Assembly: GCA_023055505.1 (NCBI GenBank)
Contig: JALIRH010000002.1
Coordinates: forward strand, 1,116,001-1,180,000
Reading direction: 5' to 3'
DNA: 64,000 nucleotides
From: Callipepla californica brunnescens
Lineage: Eukaryota; Chordata; Aves; Galliformes; Odontophoridae
Shown here: positions 32,468 to 44,647 of the stretch, one piece after another
How positions within the stretch are numbered: position 1 is the stretch's first letter
Layout: every line of letters starts with the position of its first letter
Program-made: the position numbers and the translations under genes
The notes under the pieces: generated by a model
Databases searched by the model: none
What the model was told of the DNA's origin: nothing
What the model saw: only the letters and a program-made list of their open reading frames with translations

Positions 32468-33309
32468 CAAACAGTTTGGTTCAGCAAGGATTTAGAATTT
32501 CCTGGCATAGTCTGATACTCTCCACCATAACTCTTTAAAATGACACAGCTCTTTAAAACAGAACAGTTCAATTCTCTTGGTTGGATTTTTACAGTCTACT
32601 AGTAAAATCTTCCTGAATAGTATTACAGGCTGTAGGTTTCCCATTTTGTCTCTGAGGTATTCTTTGCTCTAGGGGGCTTTTATTTGTCTGTTCCTTTGAA
32701 GCTCACCGTCTGCTGCCTGTTCCCAGCTCTCTCTGTTCTCTCTGTCTGACATATGTGAAGCTTGAATACTTTCCCTTACAAATACTGCCTGCCTACTGCA
32801 GTCTTTAAAAATAATTCAAGCCAGGAAATAGACATAATTAATGGTCTCATGCAAAGACAGAGCATCAGTCAGTAATCTATTACCCAGCTTGTCTGTGGTA
32901 CCCAACACAGTGACTTATTCATACTTAACTGTTCTCTTGTCCTTTTTTTGTATGTATGTTGCCTTGTTCTACTTTTCTTTCTCAGATGGATCCAGCAGTC
33001 CATCATTGCACTCTAAAACTCTTCCCTCCCTCCCTCTGGGACAGATGGAGCTTATCAGAACAATAACGGGGAAAGCAGGTGACATTAATTCAGCTGTGTT
33101 AGTGAAAAAGCATCTCTGCATTAATTGTGTAGGTGCATATGGAATAGGGCAGGCAGGAAAGGAAAGGGAAACAGAAGAAACCAACTTTCTAGTGGGAGTG
33201 AAAGGAGTTCTTATACCAGTCCTAGAAACTATAATTGTCATCCCAGAGCTATTCATCAGTGGATATTGGAGAAAACAAAACAAAGCACAGAGAGAGCATT
33301 TGTCTCCTT
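32468..33309. other. Intergenic with a possible conserved element
   Basis: Unique sequence. 33038-33130 combines GATAA-, ATTAATT- and CAGCTG-type motifs in a way typical of conserved noncoding elements. A 166-codon open frame here shows no family motif. Confidence 0.4.
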
Positions 33310-33712
33310 TCAGGCCCTGGAGTGCGTCCAAAGAAGAGTAATGAAGCTGCAAAGGGTCTGGAACACAAGGCTTACAAGGAGTGGCTGAGAGAAACTGGAA
33401 TGATTTAGTTTGGAGAAGAGAAAGCTCAGGGGACATGCATCACCCTCTACAACTCACTGAAAAGAGCTTGTAGCGAGGTAGGAGATGGTACCTTCTCCCA
33501 GGTAACAGGAATAATAGTCTTACCAGGGGAGGTTCAGGTTGGGTACTGGGAAAAAAATATTCTAATATTCTCTGGAGAAGTGTTTATGCCCAGGGAGATG
33601 GTGGAGTTCCCTTCCTGAAGGTGTCCAAGAAATGTGGAGATGTGCCACTGAAGGACACAGTTATTGATGATTTTAGTCGTATTTCCAATCTTAATGATTT
33701 TATGATTATTTG
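33310..33712 (+). mobile_element. CR1 LINE 3' fragment
   Basis: Begins in the ORF2 end (CTGGAGTGCGTCCAAAGAAG), passes GGTTCAGGTTGGGTACTGGG and ends in a degraded TTAATGATTTTATGATT. Confidence 0.88.
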
Positions 33713-34017
33713 CTTGTTCTGCTGCCATGCTACTCTGGGACCTTGGGGAAGTAAATTCACTCCCAAGTTTCCATTTCCTCCTATTGTTCTGTCCATTCAG
33801 ATGGTTATGTAAGGCAAAGAGGATCTTTTCATTGCGTATTACCTAATCCTGATTTTGTACTGAGCTGTGAGATGGTTCTACAACACCAATAGTGGCAATA
33901 ATATTCAGTCCATATACTGGAAAACAAACACAAACAGCACAGATGGTTGAACTGAATCATAACATAAAGTGAGGAAAAGTCCTGTCTGCAAAAAGCAACA
34001 AAAAGAAGGAATCAAAG

Positions 34018-34392
34018 AGTAACAGAATATCTTGAGGTGGAATAGTCCCAAAAGGAGTCCAGCTCATAATTCAACACAGGACCACCCAAAATCCAAACCC
34101 TATGTCTGAGAGTGCTATCGAAATGCTTCTTGAACACTGGCAGCTTGGGTCCTGGGGAGCCTGTTCAGTGCCCACTGCATTCTGGTGAAGAATTTTTTCC
34201 TAACATCCAGGCTGACCCTTCTCTGACACAGCTACTTGCCATTCCCTTGGGTCCTGTTGCTATGACCAGAGAGCATCGTGTATTGGCTGTAGGCCACCAT
34301 GAGGCCTTCCCTCAGACCTCTCTGCTCTGGGCTGAAAAAACCAAGGGACCTCAGTTGCTCATCGTAGGTCTTCCCCTCTAGATTTTTCAGAG
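34018..34392 (-). mobile_element. CR1 LINE fragment, divergent subfamily
   Basis: CTTGAGGTGGAATAGTCCC, AACATCCAGGCTGACCCTTC and GACCTCAGTTGCTCATC fit a divergent CR1 in reverse orientation. The octamer tail is not clear. Confidence 0.65.
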
Positions 34393-34529
34393 GTTTGCTG
34401 TTACTGAGAATGATGCAGAATAACTCCTTCACACATCAAGTTGTTAGTATAATGCAACCTTGCCCACCATTATCTAGCTCGAAGGAAAAATTACTGACTT
34501 GGAGTTCATAAGGGAAAGCCTTGGGTCTT

Positions 34530-34651
34530 TGAATGAACAGGTTGCCCAAAGAAGTTGTGGATGCTCCATTCTTAGATAAGTTCAAGGCCAGGATGGATGG
34601 GACCCTGGGCAGTGTGATTTGGTGAGTGCAACAGCAGGGGGATTGAAGCTA
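34530..34651 (+). mobile_element. CR1 LINE 3' fragment
   Basis: AACAGGTTGCCCAAAGAAGT and TCAAGGCCAGGATGGATGGG match a CR1 3' UTR. The tail is missing. Confidence 0.8.
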
Positions 34652-35924
34652 AAAAATAGAACTGCAACATAAATGCATACCTTGCTGTACCTGATTCTGG
34701 TTACAGTTCTGGATTAATATAAAATATATTTTTAAAAATATACATGTATTTACATCCTTTTTTTTACCTTTCTAATCCACGGTAGCCAGGCTTGCATGAC
34801 TACTGATGTGGTTAATAGAGCACCAGAGAACCACTGTTTTGCAAAGGACATTTCTGTTTAATGGGTGGACAAAAGGAAGAACACCAATGTCCTGTAATGA
34901 AGCAGTGTCTGGGAGTGGTAAATTAATCCATTCTTAGTCAGAATAATCTTATTGCTTGAATCCTAAATCAAAACTGAGTCTAACTGCTGCTGCTTGTCCT
35001 TTCCCTTTTTGAATTTTACACAGTAATAAATAAACACTCATCTCAGCTCCTTTTAGAAAGAACATCCATGGTACATACTGATAAGGTACTTAATGTCAAA
35101 TCAAGATATTTTGCAGTAAAATGATATGCACGCTTAAGTAATAATTGTTTGGTGTTTTTCTTTTTTTTTTAATTTGTGTTTTTGTTTGTTTGTTTGTTTT
35201 TGTAAATTTCATAAAAACATGCTTAAGAGTAAGATTTGTATTCAAAAAGGATCTGGCTCTGGAATCTCTATCTTGTGTCTTCCTTGAGGAGGAAGAACAG
35301 TCAAATGAAAGTGCACTGGTGAGAAAAATGTGACCAGGAATAGTACATTATGTTCCAGGCTTGATATAGACACTCAAGGAAACAAAATATCTGCTAATAA
35401 TTTGTATGTCAGTACCCAACACACACTTCCAGCTGGCATGTTATGCATATGGAAAGATAGGTTCTGTTTGGTAAAAGGAAAGTCAGTACAGCAAATTATT
35501 ATTATTGCAGCCTTCATAAATTTGTCAGTTCCCAGAAGAAAAAAAATAACAAAACAGTGTGCATTGTATTTCCAGAATGGAATTTGAACTTTTCTTCCTA
35601 AAAAAATGATTTAGTTGTTTTTGTCTGACACATAATATTCTAGCACTTTATGCCTATTGTAACAAGAAGACTTACTAGAAGATTAATTATGGTTATAAGT
35701 TAGCTATAAAAATAGATTTGCTTTTATGTTATGTGATGTTATCTCACTTTACTAGCTCTTCATGTAAGAATTTTTCTCCCTACTGAGTTCAAGTGAGATG
35801 AGCTAGTAGTTATGTATGATATCTCCGTACGTATGATTTTCCTTGCAAAAAATATTCTATGTTGACTCTGGGGAGTCATCTTCGTTGTCATCCATAAACT
35901 TTTTGGCCAGTAGATGCAATCCCT
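34652..35924. other. Intergenic, no gene recognised
   Basis: A/T-rich sequence with a T-rich/(TTTG)n stretch at 35159-35201. Nothing else recognised. Confidence 0.5.
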
Positions 35925-36454
35925 GTATTCACCTCTGGAGAGGCTGCATCTTGAGTATGGTGCTCAATTTGGGACCCATCACTACAGTGAAGACACTGAG
36001 GCCCTGGAATGTGCCCAAGTAGAGTAACAAAGTTGGTAAGGGGACTGGAGTAAGCTGAGGAACAAGCTGAGAAACAGCTGAGGCAGTTGGGATTGTTTAG
36101 TCTGGAGAAGAGGAAGCTTGGGGTAGACCTTATCCCTCTCTATAGCTATATTAAAGGAGACTGTACTGAGGTGAAAGTTGGTTTCTTTTCCCAGGTAACA
36201 GCAACAGGATGAGAGGGAATGGCCTCAAGTTGCACCAGGGGAGTTTTAGATTGGATATTAGGAAAAAAATATTTTCAAGCTCTGGAACAGGATGCCCAGG
36301 GAGGTTGTGGGAGTCACTGTCCCTGGAGGTGTTCAAGAAACATTTAGATGTTGTACTGAGGGACATGGCTTAGTGGGGCATGTTGGTGACAGGTGGATGG
36401 TTGGACTGGGTATTTTTAGAGTTTTTTTCCAATATTGGTGATTCTATGATTCTA
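35925..36454 (+). mobile_element. CR1 LINE 3' fragment with ORF2 end
   Basis: About 530 bp, from the ORF2 region (TTGAGTATGGTGCTCAATTT) through AGATTGGATATTAGGAAA to GGTGATTCTATGATTCTAA. The reading frame is broken by indels. Confidence 0.9.
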
Positions 36455-36540
36455 ACAGTACAACAGTACCTCCTAGCTATTTTGAACAAAATTAGGCAAC
36501 TGAATGAACTCTTTAAATTGGCTATGAAAGAATATTTGTG

Positions 36541-37088
36541 CAGGTCGCTCCAAAAGTAGTGCCTCCTCTTTATTTCCATGGAAGCTGGAACAGATAGAAA
36601 GAGCACAATGACACTATGTGATACGGCAAATTTTCAGCTATAAAGCACTATTTTTCAACAGTCATCACCATTAACTATGCATTTTCACTGGTTATGACCA
36701 AGAACCTGTATGCTGCAGTCATAAAAATCTGCACCAGTGGAGGTTAACCACTGTTACCACTACTGAAATACACCACCCACTTCTTTATTATGCACACATC
36801 CACTGTTTGGTGTCCATAAAGACTCAGGAAGAGTCAATTAATATCAATGGTCGCAATTATTTTCCACGTCAAGGAATTCATTCAATTCCATGCCTTTGCT
36901 TCATACTAGCTTCCTTGTCAGGCATCATTGTGCCAGACTGCCCCTCTGCTGCTGTCATGTAGCAACAAAGTTGAATGGAATATTGGCAGGAATGTTCAAA
37001 CTCTACTGCCATACTGTCAACATCTGCCTCTAATTTCACTGGCCAACATAGTAAAATAGGAGACATTACTTTCAGGGCAGCCCTTGTT
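36541..37088 (-). mobile_element. Short mariner-like DNA transposon, copy 1
   Basis: About 548 bp. The terminal repeats (GGTCGCTCCAAAAGTAGTGC at the left and the complement of the CATTACTTTCAGGGCAGCCC end at the right) are inverted and imperfect. Near the right end the minus strand holds a decayed N-terminal transposase helix-turn-helix remnant of mariner type; the central catalytic region is missing. It resembles the short forms of chicken mariner (Galluhop-like). Family name from knowledge, unverified. Confidence 0.75.
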
Positions 37089-37734
37089 AAGTATGAAAAC
37101 ATGCAGCCAAAACTCTCCTCAGCTGTAAAATTCAATAGAAGTATGATCATCCTCTGAGACTGAATCAAGGTGTTTTTTAAATGTCATAATGAAAAAAAAA
37201 TAAGAAGAGAGAAATACAGGAGAGAAAGTGAATTTGACTTCTCTTTAATGAAGGAAGAGGACTCATTTGCTCTAGAAGAGGTCTTGGAGAAGTGCAGGTT
37301 TATTTTGAAACAGTTCATTCAAAATGTCATTACATATCATATACAAACCATTTTTATCCAGTCTGAGGAGACTGCAAAGCTAGAAAACACTTGCTGAATT
37401 TATTAAAGCTTCTCCTAACTTTTGCGAAGTCTGGCCTGACCTACTTCATGAGACAGGTTATTAAATGTTCCCAACAATTCTTCTGCCTGATCAACAGAGA
37501 GTTCTTCTGTAATCATGGGCATGTGAAATGCTCCCAGACTTCTCAAAAAGACCTGAGCCAAAATATTTTCACTGTTATTTATCCTAATAGCCTGTAAGCC
37601 TATCTTGGTATGATATTTTTAGTCTGCTTCTACATATGCTTGGCTTCCATGTCTTGGATTTAGATGCACTTTATGCAGAGAAGGAAGGATCTCCCACCTC
37701 ATTGAGCTATATTATCCCCTCATCGTCTATAGGA
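37089..37734. other. Intergenic, no gene recognised
   Basis: A/T-rich unique sequence. Nothing recognised. Confidence 0.5.
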
Positions 37735-37945
37735 GGGTTATTAGAAAGAGAAAGATACTTGAGCAAAATCTGTTGTGATAGGACAAGGGGAAATGTTTCC
37801 AAGCTTAAAGAGGGACAATTTAGATATTTGAATAATAAATAAAAAGATTTTTACAATAAAAGAGAGATGGTGGATGCCCCATGCCTGGAGACATTCAAGG
37901 TCAGGCTGGACAAGGCTCTGAGCACCTGATCTAGCTGTAGGCTTC
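37735..37945 (+). mobile_element. CR1 LINE fragment, degraded
   Basis: GGACAAGGGGAAATGTTTCC, then an A/T-rich degenerate stretch, then GACATTCAAGGTCAGGCTGG. Confidence 0.75.
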
Positions 37946-38969
37946 TTGTTTCTAATGAGAAAACACAGAAAAGCAAAAAAAGGATGACACTCCCGAGTTG
38001 TATTCCTACCACAATAAATGAGATGTGAAGGAGACTCTTCTGGATGCTTCACAGACTGGGCACTGTGAGGCTTAACGCTTTCTGAACTTTACTTTTTAAT
38101 TGCATAATGAGATCACTGTCAGGTGTGAGCATCCCAGGCATGCTCAGCTGAAATGCAACTCTTCCCCAGAGCTGCTTGCCTCAGTTACATCCCTGCCACC
38201 TTTCATTAGCACATTCCCAAAGGTAATCCAAACAGACATCACCATTCTAGTGCAGCCCAGCATGGGTCATTTCCATGAAACAGCAGAATTCATTATGAGT
38301 GAGCACAGGAGTAGGAGGAAAATAGAGAAGTAAATGGAGAGAGACTTTAGAGCTCACCTCATGCATCTATAATACAATTACTTGCCAAAGGGAATGATAA
38401 TTTTGACGTGATATTTTTTTTTATTCCTGTACAGTCAGTCCCAGACTGTAAGCACAGCACAGAGCTTCCATAGTCTCTGAAAGGAAGATGAAAGGGAATT
38501 GTAACACAGCAGCTGGTCTGCAAAGGGTTGGACAGAGCTCTGTGCTTTGGCACTTTCTGGACTTTTCAGACTGAATGCAGATATTTGAAAAGGGCACTGT
38601 GAGACAGCAAGCTATAGCTGTTGGTGGAGGAGGTACTTCTCTTTCCACTTACAGCTTAGTCTGAGCATAGATTGCATATGATGTTATTAAGAAGCAAAGG
38701 AAAAACAAGGATAAGATATCTTAGAAAAATAAACAGAAATTTTGGAAGTGCAAAGAAAGGATAGGGGGTCCCTACAAAACGAGATAAAGAAAAAGATTAA
38801 AAAAAGAGTTTCAGTCACAAGGATCTGGTTAAACAAATTTATCTTGCAAGAGATGCTAACTTAGTACCAGCATGTAAATCCTGTTTGCTGGACAGAACAG
38901 AGTGGTAGACTTTACAGGATACAAAGATAGTTCTAGTTGGGCTAAACTAGATTCCAGAGTACAAACTGT
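37946..38969. other. Intergenic, no gene recognised
   Basis: Unique sequence. Nothing recognised. Confidence 0.5.
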
Positions 38970-39295
38970 CATCCGAAATCTGGAAAGAAAACGCCCTAAC
39001 ACCAATGTTAGCATTCCTTTACTCCTCACTGTACATGCTGGGCTACTTGACAAATCAAGCATGTGTGCTCTAAGAGTTCAGGTTATACATTTAAGCAGTT
39101 AAGACATACATACGCAGTACATTGGCATACTTACTCCTTCTTTTCCAACAACTCATTAACATATGCCAATGAGCCTCTGGGCATATGTGTTAGGGGCCTA
39201 GGAAGTTTTAGAACTAGCACTCATTGTTTCCTTTTTCTAAACTAATATACTGGTCCTTATTGCCAAACAAATCAGCCCATATCAGTATATACAAA
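38970..39295 (-). mobile_element. LTR-like repeat, copy A (shorter)
   Basis: Clearly related to 43711-44302 in the same orientation; both share a CATCC...ATCTGG start, a TCCTTTATTCCTCACTG-like block and the GTTTTAGAACTAGCACTC block. The complement of the first part has a degraded AATAAA-like signal (clear in copy B), so the LTR probably reads on the minus strand. A 10-bp inverted pair (CATTGGCATA / TATGCCAATG) lies inside. Probably an old endogenous retrovirus LTR; no internal genes seen. Confidence 0.55.
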
Positions 39296-39540
39296 GTAAA
39301 TGAAGGGGCATATCTACTGGGGGATGAGCTGATAAGAAAACTAGGAAGAATGTGAACCCCAAGTACTTCAGCCAATGGGAAAAAAGGGGAAGGCTCACCA
39401 CTGTTGAGTTACAGGGATAAAAGAGCTGCTGTGTCCCCTAGTATTTTGAGAGTCCCCACAGGGGTGTGCCCCAGAGGACTCTCCCTTTATTTGAATAAAT
39501 AAAGGTGAAGACTCTACTCTGTCTCTTTTTGGGATTAAGA
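39296..39540 (+). mobile_element. Possible second LTR fragment
   Basis: Shows a promoter-then-poly(A) order on the + strand: GCCAATGGG (CCAAT-type) near 39372, GGATAAAAG near 39416 and AATAAATAAAGG near 39496, followed by a T-rich end. This is the layout of a U3-R-U5 region. Family not recognised. Confidence 0.4.
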
Positions 39541-39684
39541 TAATCAAGCAAGCCTATTGGAGATGAAGTTTTCACTTACAAGAAGTCGTAAAGAGAAAAT
39601 TATTTTTGGATGTAATATAAACTGTCCTGTGGATAATTCTGTATTAGTTAAACTTTCTTACTGAAAAGTCTCGAGGAGACCTCT

Positions 39685-39768
39685 CCTCCTTCAAGTACTG
39701 GTAGGTAGACGTTTTGACTTAATCATCTTAGAGTTCTTTCCAACCTTAATGATTCTTTGATTCTATTC
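39685..39768 (+). mobile_element. CR1 LINE 3' end
   Basis: CCTCCTTCAAGTACTGG, then CTTTCCAACCTTAATGATTC and a TTTGATTCTATTC tail. Confidence 0.75.
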
Positions 39769-40404
39769 AAATTTAACTAAGCTAATCAGGAAAACCCAAT
39801 AAAAAGACACACAAATATTTTTCCCTTCTACTTTGAGAAGCTCATATTGTACCCCACTGTCCTCATACAAAGGCTTATTGACAGATCAAATTCCCTTGCG
39901 CTACAACAGTAACTTCTGTGATTTTTTTGATGCATAACTGGGCTCTGGGTTGCAATGATGTTTGAGTTAGTGGTTGGAGCAGGAGCTTCTTCTTAGACAG
40001 CAAGTGAATGCCTGGGGATATTTTAAAGTGCCTGTGTGGGCTGGAAAGGGAGCCATTTGCCAAGCAGCTCTGAAATGGACTTTTTGGGAAGGAGCAACAC
40101 GGGAAGTTAGCATTCCTATTTCTCACTGAAATGTGTCCCTTGAATGCTATAAAAGGGAGCCTCAGCCTTACCAGCAAGATGAGGGGAATGCCAAAATGTT
40201 AGCAGTACTTATTGCCTACTCTAAGTTCTTGCTCAGAACATCAGCAGGCATCTAGCAATTCACAGTCCCAGCCATCCTGCTCATGACCAACGCCTATTTC
40301 CTAGCTTCAATTTGTGCTTTGGGAAGCAAATGCTCAGAGCATTTTCTCCGAGTTTCTCTCAGTCTTCACCTTCAAGGACACTGTGTCTAACTTCTCTGCA
40401 TCCA
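39769..40404. other. Intergenic, no gene recognised
   Basis: Nothing recognised. Confidence 0.5.
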
Positions 40405-40597
40405 GCCAGGCTGATGAGGCACTGGAGTAGATTGCCCATGGACGTGGTAGATATCTCATCTTTGGAGATATTCAAAGTCAGGATGAACAGGGCTTTCAGC
40501 AACCAGATCTAGCTATAGGTGTTCCTGTTCACAATAGGGGAGTTGGACTAAACGACCTTTAAGGGTCCCTTCCAACTCGGACGATTCTGTGATTCCA
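40405..40597 (+). mobile_element. CR1 LINE 3' end
   Basis: GGCACTGGAGTAGATTGCCC, TTCAAAGTCAGGATGAACAG, GGTCCCTTCCAACTCGGACG, ending TTCTGTGATTCC. Confidence 0.9.
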
Positions 40598-41485
40598 CCA
40601 AAATCTCCCTGTTGCTCTGCACCAAGTTCCCAGCCCATAGATATAAAGCATCATTTTCTTATGCTTACAGTCTGTTTTGTGATGTCTGGATGGTAAAGAA
40701 TTCTTGGGAAGAATAAAAGCAGTCTTGGATGAATTTAGCACCTTGGAAATAGGTAGATAAGAAGTCATCTGCAACTTACTCATGGTGTGGCTCACCACAA
40801 ATGCTATCACACCCCATTTCACCTCCTGTGAAAGGAGATGAATATGTGATTCAATGCTAATATATGTGAAGAAATTAATGTATACACATACTGCTGAGCA
40901 ACCCCACTTCATAGAAGGAAGAAAAACAGGCATTTTAAAACATGATTCATCTCGTCTTATTTATCTGGCTACATTAGGATGAGAGGAATTACTCTCTGGA
41001 AATGGCTGTTGAATGCAAAACGAACTCAGGGTGACAATCACAGATGGCTCCATTTGGCCAGTGAATCCCTCCTGAACTGCCTCATCATGTGTGCACAAAA
41101 AGTCTAGCACAACAGGTTCTCAGTCAAAGCTAAATGCTACTGAAATATCTGTAATAATAAAGAGTATCTACTGCTGGGTGCAAGCTTTGTATTATTCTTC
41201 TTCATGTGGTAGATTGATATCTCAGTTCCTGGGGTGTTCCTATTTGCCTTCCCCTTGTTTACCACTGAATCAGCCTTTCCAAAGTTCTGGGAGAGTGTGT
41301 GATATGAACAGCACAGGAAGTGTGGACACACTGTAAATCTTGCATCAAACAAGTTCACTAGAACTTTGCACTGCTTATTTGAGACAGGTGGACACCAACA
41401 CAACCTCCCTCTGAAGGTTCACATCCATGGCAGGTATATCAACTGACAGCATTCCTGCATGTAAGGATCTCATCCAATAATGCAA
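40598..41485. other. Intergenic, no gene recognised
   Basis: Nothing recognised. Confidence 0.5.
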
Positions 41486-41650
41486 AGAATCATAGACCCA
41501 CAGAATCATCTAGATTGGAAAGACCTTCAAAAGAATCTAGCTTAGCCTGACCTGTCAAGTCCTGTCACTAAACCAAGTACCCTAGTGCCACAAGAGATTG
41601 TACCACTGAGGAGTATGTTGGAACAGTTGACTCATTTCTCCCCAGTTTTG
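41486..41650 (-). mobile_element. CR1 LINE 3' fragment, degraded
   Basis: GAATCATAGACCCACAGAATC tail with insertion, then GATTGGAAAGACCTTCAAAA and TAAACCAAGTACCCTAGTGC. Confidence 0.8.
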
Positions 41651-42644
41651 GATGCTTCAAAAACTTGATTGCTCTGCCCTAAGTTTTTGCTTTGACACTG
41701 TGGAGAGCATCTGTCTATGGAGTCAATTTAGTATGAACTTGGTGTAAGGAGCATTCCCAATCAAGCACTTGGACATGAGTTATACCAGCAACAGGTATTA
41801 CCAGATGCCACAGGGTGAGGGCAGCTGCTTCTATGTAGAATATGAAGGCACAAACATTTGTTACTGTCTTGTTTCCACTCCTTCCTTCACATGTACTAGA
41901 TGATCTTTAAAATCACTTCCATCTTAAGTCATTCTATGTGAGCTTCCTTCAAAAACTAAGCCAAACTTTACTTTTTGCTTATACATTCCTTTGAAACTCT
42001 TCCTCAAACTACTATTTGTTTCCACTGAACTGTGCTATTTAACTGCAGTGCTGCCATTATCTCTCTGTAGTGCTCTGGGATTCACTTTGTGGTGCAGTAA
42101 AGTTGTTGTTACTCTCCATGTCAAGTCACATAATTCCAGCTCTCCCTCCTCCCACTCATTCTGGTTCTTTCAGTTGCAGTCAGACCCACACACTTGAGCT
42201 GGTAGAAGTGCAGGTTGGGTTTTATTAAACAAATCTTGTATTGCTCCCAACACACTGCTTATGAGTGTAACGTTCGATGACTTCTCGTGAAGAGTAAAGC
42301 AGGGTGACAGTCAGCAACTGCTACCAAGCCAGATTCCAACTTCTAAGAGATGGGTTTTGTCAGAACAACCCTTGTAAAGGACCAACAAAAAAGCACTTTC
42401 TCACTTTTTGGGATGTGCTTGGTATGTCTCAAATACTTTCAGTGCAAGTCAATCACCATGACAACAAGTCAAAAGTTATCAGTAAGTACAATATCCCATC
42501 ATCTAATGGGTTTGTCTTGCTTCACTGACAAACAGGCCTAGCCTTCCTGCAATAAAGTTTGGCTACAAACATATTTTTGACAAACTTTTATTGCAGATTC
42601 ACTTGTTTATGACATTGGGACCATACTCCTGTGAACATATGCAT
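41651..42644. other. Intergenic, no gene recognised
   Basis: Nothing recognised. Confidence 0.5.
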
Positions 42645-42711
42645 AAAAGGGGGTTGGACTTGATGATCTCTCAAGGTACCTTCCAACCCCTATGATTCTA
42701 TGATTCTATGA
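42645..42711 (+). mobile_element. CR1 LINE 3' end, very short
   Basis: Only the last 67 bp remain: GGGGGTTGGACTTGATGATC, CCTTCCAACCCC and a clean ATGATTCTATGATTCTATG tail. It looks like a severely 5'-truncated but young insertion. Confidence 0.9.
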
Positions 42712-43710
42712 AAAGGATGCTTGACAGGGACCCTGGGAAAGATTGTCTTTTTCTTCATCTTCTTCATGGTCATCATTGCTGCTTGTCAGTTCAAGATTAT
42801 GATCTCTGGACAATTCTCCAGTGCTGTGGGCCAACACTGGAGCTCCTTGAAACTGGCCTTTGAAATAGACTGGTGATCATTCTTTCTCCTGTCTATTTCT
42901 TTGACTCATTTTTTCTCCATTTTTCATTTTCTCTCTTTTTCTCTCATAGAATTGTTAAGTAATTTCAAGAGTAATTTCAGCTTCTTAAAAGAGGTATATC
43001 TCATATACTTTTTAAGACATAAAGTTGCAAAGTAGTTGCGAGGCTTATTTTGGTTCCCTAAAGACATATATTTTAGCCTCACAGTTTGAGATAGATTCTA
43101 AGCATTAAATTGCCAATATTTGGAGCATAATTGTGTGCTAATATTTCTTGGATAACTGTAGAATATAGCTTCTCACACAAATAGATGATTATGTGTGGAT
43201 CTCTGCATATCATTTTACCTTAATCTAATCAGGGGTATTTGCTACCCTCGCTCATAAATTAGGATGTTTCTGATTTTCCATTGTAAAGTAAGATTTCACT
43301 TATCATCATCAAGACAATATTTCAGACTTATTATCACTCCTCCTACAAGATATCAGTTGTATTATATCACATCAATCACAATAAAGCACCAAAACATAAA
43401 CTGTGCAGCAAGTGACAGGGCAACCATCTGCAAATGAAATGAAATTATAAGCTTTGGACTGCAGTATTGCTGCATCAAATCAGTCAACAATATTTCTGCT
43501 ATTTCCTGACAGCCACAAACAATAAGATAAAATCAAATGAAAAAATAAATTAACTCTTCATTTGTTAGAACTGCAAGATTCAAAAGAAGGTCTATATTCT
43601 AAGTCAAGCACAACTCCTCAAAATAGTATCAGTCACTTATTACAGATGATAACATGGAAGGATAAGATACAGCTACTAAAATGATACAAAACTTCACCTG
43701 TCTTTTATTG
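42712..43710. other. Intergenic, no gene recognised
   Basis: A/T-rich. Nothing recognised. Confidence 0.5.
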
Positions 43711-44302
43711 TCATCCTATATCTGGGAAGAAAACTCCCTAACCCCAGTGTGGTGTTAGAAAGTGGCATTCCTTTATTCCTCACTGCACGTACCAGGTGAC
43801 TTAACAAACCAAGCATGTGCTCTCAGAGTTGAACTTCTACATTTAAACAGTTAAGATACACATTGGCATAAATATTTATTCTTTTCCAACAACTCATTAA
43901 TATATGCTAACGTTCCTCTGGGCCTCTGGTGGTCTTAGATCACCTATTTCCTCCTCATTTTTCCTTTATGTTTTTCCCCAGTTTGGCATATTTTCATTGC
44001 TTGTTATGTCATAAAGAGAAACTTTCCATCTTGGTGTGCTACAACTATAAACAATGTAAGTGAAATCCAAGAAAAAAAGTCCTTTCACCTGGTGAAATGC
44101 AAAGATAAAAGTAGTCTTTTGCAACTTCAGTGCTTCTGTGAAGCACAGTCATTGAGGAAAACAAGGCTGTTCTCACACCAAGCAAAACTGAAATGGAAAG
44201 TTTTAGAACTAGCACTCGTTTCCTTTTTCTAACTAATGTACTGATCATTAAACTAATATACTGATTCCTATTACTAAAGCAGACTATATCAATATGTCTG
44301 GA
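43711..44302 (-). mobile_element. LTR-like repeat, copy B (longer)
   Basis: Matches copy A (38970-39295) at both ends but carries about 270 extra bases (roughly 43926-44200) that copy A lacks. The B end also has a local ACTAATGTACTGATCATTAA duplication. A complementary-strand AATAAA (in TTTATTCCTCACTGCACG) supports minus-strand reading. No retroviral genes nearby. Confidence 0.55.
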
Positions 44303-44647
44303 CATAAAGATCAGCTATCCAACAGGAGTGGCTGGAAATTAGCTTTAGACTCAAGGACTAGACTGTAGAACTTTCATTTCTGTACTGAGACCTGGAGAGC
44401 TTCACCTTTGCTTTGCATCCTTAATCAACTTGTTTGCCTCTAGTACTGTAACAAGGCAACAAGACAAAACTTGTGGTTTTCCTTATCCCTCTGTTCTGTC
44501 ATTCCTCCTCTGCTTTCCTTTGCTCAGCACCCCACACTTTTTCTTCTGGAATCATAAGTATAAGAATTCTGGATTTCCAAAAACCTTCTCTATTTTTTGA
44601 AAATGGAGCATTGACTTCTGACTCAGTTTTTTTTTTTTTCAGTTAAT
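44303..44647. other. Intergenic, no gene recognised
   Basis: Nothing recognised. T13 tract at 44627-44639. Confidence 0.5.

Noticed and set aside
32841..33341. A 166-codon plus-strand open frame
   Set aside because: It lacks a recognisable domain, its end overlaps a CR1 copy and the rest looks noncoding.
39296..43710. A provirus bounded by the two LTR-like copies
   Set aside because: The interval contains four CR1 tails and no frame resembling gag, pol or env; the copies also differ in length by about 270 bp.
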